Part shown: positions 41,397 to 44,041 of the stretch, in pieces | How the letters are laid out: every line of letters starts with the position of its first letter | How positions within the stretch are numbered: the first letter of the stretch is position 1 | NCBI GenBank assembly: GCA_020442425.1 | Contig: JAGRKB010000092.1 | Span: forward strand, 1-44,041 | Reading direction: 5' to 3' | DNA length: 44,041 nt | Source: Alphaproteobacteria bacterium | GTDB taxonomy: Bacteria; Pseudomonadota; Alphaproteobacteria; Micavibrionales; Micavibrionaceae | Position numbers and translations under genes: made by a program | Notes under the pieces: model-generated | What the model was told of the DNA's origin: nothing | Database searches by the model: none | What the model saw: the letters and a program-made list of their open reading frames with translations, nothing else

Positions 41397-41834
41397 ATGG
41401 ATGTTAGACTGGCGCAACCACAAGATCATCAAAAATTGGTTGATTTGCTGTGTGTCGTTCATGGTGAGGAGTTCAGGGCACTCGCTGATCTGGAGGTCTC
41501 TTTAATGTTTTCTTCTGCTTTGAAAAAGCTTTTTTTTATAGTGGCTGTTGAAAATGAAGAAGTAGTCGGCGTTGCTGCCATATCCGAAGAAATGTTTACA
41601 ACAGATGTATGGGGGATTACATGGGTCGGTGTTCATCCGAACCATAGGCATAACGGCGTTGGACAAGAAGTTGTAGAAGGCTGTCTAAATCAAATTCTAG
41701 GAAGAGTAGAAAAACCTGTTACAGTAATTTTACGAACCCATCCTGATCAAACGGGATTATATGATAGAGTTGGGTTTAAAGTTCTGGGGCCTGATCATGA
41801 AGGCGGGACTTTTATGACGAAGACAATCGGCTAA
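41397..41834 (+). CDS. GNAT-family N-acetyltransferase
   Basis: Transfers an acetyl group from acetyl-CoA; the substrate is unknown. The fold is complete in 145 aa: VRLAQPQDHQKLVDLL (beta1-alpha1), WGITWVGVHPNHRHNGVGQEVVEG near 72-95, which is motif A with the CoA-binding HRHNGVGQ loop, and LYDRVGFKVLG near 122, the motif B end. It starts six bases after the helicase-module stop and probably shares its transcript. It converges with dgkA (overlap of four bases). Confidence 0.85.
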   Translation: MDVRLAQPQDHQKLVDLLCVVHGEEFRALADLEVSLMFSSALKKLFFIVAVENEEVVGVAAISEEMFTTDVWGITWVGVHPNHRHNGVGQEVVEGCLNQILGRVEKPVTVILRTHPDQTGLYDRVGFKVLGPDHEGGTFMTKTIG

Positions 41835-42196
41835 TTCAGGATAATCATTCCCCAGACAAGGGCGGCATTGATAAGAGCTAAAAGGACTGCGGCGGAGCCA
41901 AGGTCCTTTACTTTTTTTGAAGCTTCGTGCCAGTCGTTCGAGATGCGTTCAATCACGCATTCAAAGGCGGTATTGATAATCTCGGCAATGAGAATAATGA
42001 AGAGGGAGCCGATCATCAGGATGCGTTCTATTGTTGTGACATCCAGCAAGAAAGCCAAGGGTAGGGCAATGGCGCAAAGCAGAAGTTCCTGACGGAAGGC
42101 GGCTTCGGATTTAAAGGCTGTCGTTAAGCCTTCTACAGAATAGCCGAAGGCTTTGAGGATGCGTTTTAGTCCTGTGTTTTTCTGAGGGGCAGTCAT
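41831..42196 (-). CDS. dgkA: diacylglycerol kinase
   Basis: The small trimeric membrane enzyme that phosphorylates diacylglycerol from membrane-derived oligosaccharide or lipid turnover. The signature is complete: EIINTAFECVIERISND near 71-87, then ASKKVKDLGSAAVLLALI near 91-108 (catalytic Glu and the K-x-D-x-GSAAV segment). Three membrane helices are visible. It begins four bases before the dxr stop, so it is translated with dxr. In many genomes the gene following dxr is rseP; that gene is not here. Confidence 0.94.
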   Translation of the reverse strand: MTAPQKNTGLKRILKAFGYSVEGLTTAFKSEAAFRQELLLCAIALPLAFLLDVTTIERILMIGSLFIILIAEIINTAFECVIERISNDWHEASKKVKDLGSAAVLLALINAALVWGMIILN

Positions 42197-43332
42197 ATCA
42201 CGACCTTTCTTGTTTCTATATCGAGGGCGATAATATCTTCCAGTGTTGAAACTGTTTTGCCCTGTGCAAAGGTTAGTCCCTTTTCAACAATCGGGATGAT
42301 TTGCCCGAAGGAGATTTCTTTTTTCAAGAATTTTTCAACGGCGATTTCGTTGGCAGCATTAAATCCGATACAGGCGGCTTGGCCTGCATTTAACGCGTCA
42401 TATGCCATTTTGACGGAGGGGAAGCGCGTTGTGTCAGGTTGTTCAAATTCGAGTTTTGAGAGGGCAGTCCAGTCGAGCGTTTTTCCAGTTGTCGCCATGC
42501 GCTCAGGATAAGCCAGAGCATAAGCGATAGGCGTGCGCATATCCGGTGCGCCGAGTTGGGCCAGAACCGAGCCGTCTTTATATTCCACCATGGAATGGAT
42601 GATGGATTGCGGGTGAATGAGGACATCTATTTGGGTGGCTGGCATATCAAAGAGGTAATGCGCCTCTATGATCTCCAAAGCTTTATTCATCATGTTGGCG
42701 CTATCGACCGATATTTTGGCCCCCATTGTCCAATTGGGGTGGGCAATGGCTTGTTCGGGTGTTGCACAATCCATTTGATCTTTTGACCATGTGCGGAACG
42801 GGCCGCCTGATGCGGTTAGGATGATTTTTTTAATTTGCTCGCGGTTGTGATTTTCAAACACCTGAAAAATAGCGTTGTGCTCACTATCGACGGGTAGAAT
42901 TTTTGTGTTGTGTTTTTTGGCTTCATTCAAGACCAGTTCACCCGCCGCAACCAGCGGTTCTTTATTGGCAATCGTGAGGGCTTTGGTGTTCGGGATGGCT
43001 TTTAAGACAGGTTCCAATCCCGCAACGCCGACAATGGCCGCCATGCATAGATCTGTGCCTATAGATGCGGCTTCCAGTACAGCACTGCGACCTGCGCCGA
43101 CTTTGATGTTTGTTGTGCTGAGGGCGGATTTTACTGTTTCATATTGGCTGTCATCGGCAATGACCACGAATTCGGGATTAAGGGCTTTGGCTTGTTCAAT
43201 CAAAAGTCCCACATTCTTTCCTGCGGTTATAGCACGGATTTTGAATTGCTCTGGGTTTGCTTTGATTAGGTCAATCGTGCTGGTTCCGATTGATCCTGTT
43301 GATCCGAGAATGGAGATGGTTTTTTGAGACAT
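42193..43332 (-). CDS. dxr: 1-deoxy-D-xylulose-5-phosphate reductoisomerase
   Basis: The second step of the MEP pathway: DXP to 2-C-methyl-D-erythritol 4-phosphate, using NADPH. The NADPH motif ISILGSTGSIGTST is at 6-19. The metal-site stretch LPVDSEHNAIFQ is near 146-157, the flexible loop TASGGPFR near 173, and SANMMNKALEIIEAHYLF near 211-228. The length of 379 aa is slightly short but complete. The upstream gene cdsA ends 12 bases before the dxr ATG, and GAGGA serves as ribosome site. Confidence 0.97.
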   Translation of the reverse strand: MSQKTISILGSTGSIGTSTIDLIKANPEQFKIRAITAGKNVGLLIEQAKALNPEFVVIADDSQYETVKSALSTTNIKVGAGRSAVLEAASIGTDLCMAAIVGVAGLEPVLKAIPNTKALTIANKEPLVAAGELVLNEAKKHNTKILPVDSEHNAIFQVFENHNREQIKKIILTASGGPFRTWSKDQMDCATPEQAIAHPNWTMGAKISVDSANMMNKALEIIEAHYLFDMPATQIDVLIHPQSIIHSMVEYKDGSVLAQLGAPDMRTPIAYALAYPERMATTGKTLDWTALSKLEFEQPDTTRFPSVKMAYDALNAGQAACIGFNAANEIAVEKFLKKEISFGQIIPIVEKGLTFAQGKTVSTLEDIIALDIETRKVVI

Positions 43333-43344
43333 CTAAAAATCCTC

Positions 43345-44040
43345 TTAGAAGCCCTGATAGATGAGCATTAAATAGGCTACGTACACGGGGATGACGAGAA
43401 GAAGTGCGTCGATGCGGTCCAAGAGTCCGCCGTGTCCTGGGATGAGGGTGCCTGAGTCTTTGACGCCTGCTTTGCGTTTGGCAAGAGATTCCAGAAGGTC
43501 GCCTGATTGCCCTGTGATGCCGATAAGTGTTCCGACAATCAGGGTGGACAGCCAAGATGGGGTTAAGCCGTCCATTGATGCTGGGGTAAAGAATTGCAGG
43601 CAGATTGACAGTGTGAGGGCGGGGCCAAGAAGTGCGCCTGCGTAGCCTGCCCAAGTTTTGTTCGGGCTGATGTTCGGAGCCATTTTGGGGCCACCGAAGT
43701 TTTTGCCAAAGATGTAGGCCACTGTGTCGCTTGCCCAGATGGTTAGAAACAAATAGAGGATCAGGATTTTTCCGTCGTCCATCAGTTTGTAGCCGTTCAT
43801 TTCCAGTTTAGATAAGAGAGAGAACGGAACCGCCATATAAAGGGTTCCTGCGGTTATCAAGGCAATGCGTTTGATCCAGGATGTCGAGAGTTTTATGCTG
43901 ATATTATTCCACTCGTAAAGAGAGATCAGGAACATTGCCAACAGGAAAATCATAAAAGGCATGCCACCCCACCAGATGACCCCGACGAGCAACGGGATCA
44001 ATACCAATGCAGATAGGAGGCGGGTCATGTATGAGGGCAT
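43345..44040 (-). CDS. cdsA: phosphatidate cytidylyltransferase (CDP-diglyceride synthase)
   Basis: Makes CDP-diacylglycerol from phosphatidate and CTP at the inner membrane. Several membrane helices are followed by the signature region ISPNKTWAGYAGALLGP near 123-139 and the metal-binding QSGDLLESLAKRKAGVKDSGTLIPGHGGLLDR near 178-209, which matches the CDS consensus SxxKRxxxxKDxxxxxPGHGGxxDR. At 231 aa it is on the short side. The ATG at 44040 lies one base inside the window end; MTRLL at 44028 is an alternative start. A longer start beyond the window cannot be excluded. It heads the cdsA-dxr-dgkA unit. Confidence 0.93.
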   Translation of the reverse strand: MPSYMTRLLSALVLIPLLVGVIWWGGMPFMIFLLAMFLISLYEWNNISIKLSTSWIKRIALITAGTLYMAVPFSLLSKLEMNGYKLMDDGKILILYLFLTIWASDTVAYIFGKNFGGPKMAPNISPNKTWAGYAGALLGPALTLSICLQFFTPASMDGLTPSWLSTLIVGTLIGITGQSGDLLESLAKRKAGVKDSGTLIPGHGGLLDRIDALLLVIPVYVAYLMLIYQGF

Positions 44041-44041
44041 G

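Overview
The window is chromosomal DNA of an alphaproteobacterium of moderate GC. The evidence is gene content and order: rph-rdgB-hemW divergent from grpE, xseB-ispA with dxs nearby, a PhaZ-type intracellular PHB depolymerase, bactofilin, a PopZ-like motif, RpoH-type promoters with CTTG boxes, and the C-terminal module of the alphaproteobacterial SUV3-like helicase. A Micavibrio-like or Rhodospirillales-like lineage fits, but this is inference; no rRNA is present. Most of the window is ordinary housekeeping sequence. I see no prophage and no CRISPR array.

Layout. 0.2-6.3 kb: a small orphan, phaZ, a divergent CobD/CbiB-like membrane protein, an aldo/keto reductase, an exported cyclophilin and an exported yellow/MRJP-type propeller. 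6.4-10.8 kb: radC-purB, a nitroreductase-like protein, map and a CinA-type protein. 10.9-15.5 kb is accessory: a small lipoprotein, a 619-aa protein with a thermolysin-like zinc motif, a membrane-anchored coiled-coil protein, tRNA-Leu(UAA) interrupted by a self-splicing group I intron, a MarR-like regulator, a 378-base gene-free stretch and a pentapeptide-repeat protein. 15.6-19.9 kb: uvrC, bactofilin, and an IS630 element inserted at the stop codon of a DUF805 gene.

19.9-26.9 kb: isoprenoid and repair genes (dxs, ispA, xseB, nth, ogt, dapB). A toxin-antitoxin-Nudix operon and a second Nudix gene lie between dxs and ispA, which are usually adjacent. 27.0-28.7 kb: three unknown genes, two of them diverged paralogues. 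28.7-35.4 kb: the chaperone block dnaK-dnaJ, with an unlisted 59-aa tail-anchored gene after dnaJ, a truncated inverse autotransporter with a FecR domain, and grpE without an adjacent hrcA. 35.6-44.0 kb: rph-rdgB-hemW, an exported 502-aa protein, a detached helicase C-terminal module, a GNAT, and cdsA-dxr-dgkA.

How the genes work together: dxs, dxr and ispA supply isoprenoid precursors, cdsA and dgkA handle phosphatidate and diacylglycerol, dnaK, dnaJ and grpE form one chaperone machine, and uvrC, nth, ogt, radC and xseB are DNA repair functions. The most notable items are the intron-containing tRNA-Leu, the PopZ-motif tail-anchored microprotein in the dnaK operon, the AbrB-Doc-Nudix operon with its palindromic operator, the predicted gluzincin protein, and the truncated intimin-like protein that ends against the dnaK promoter.
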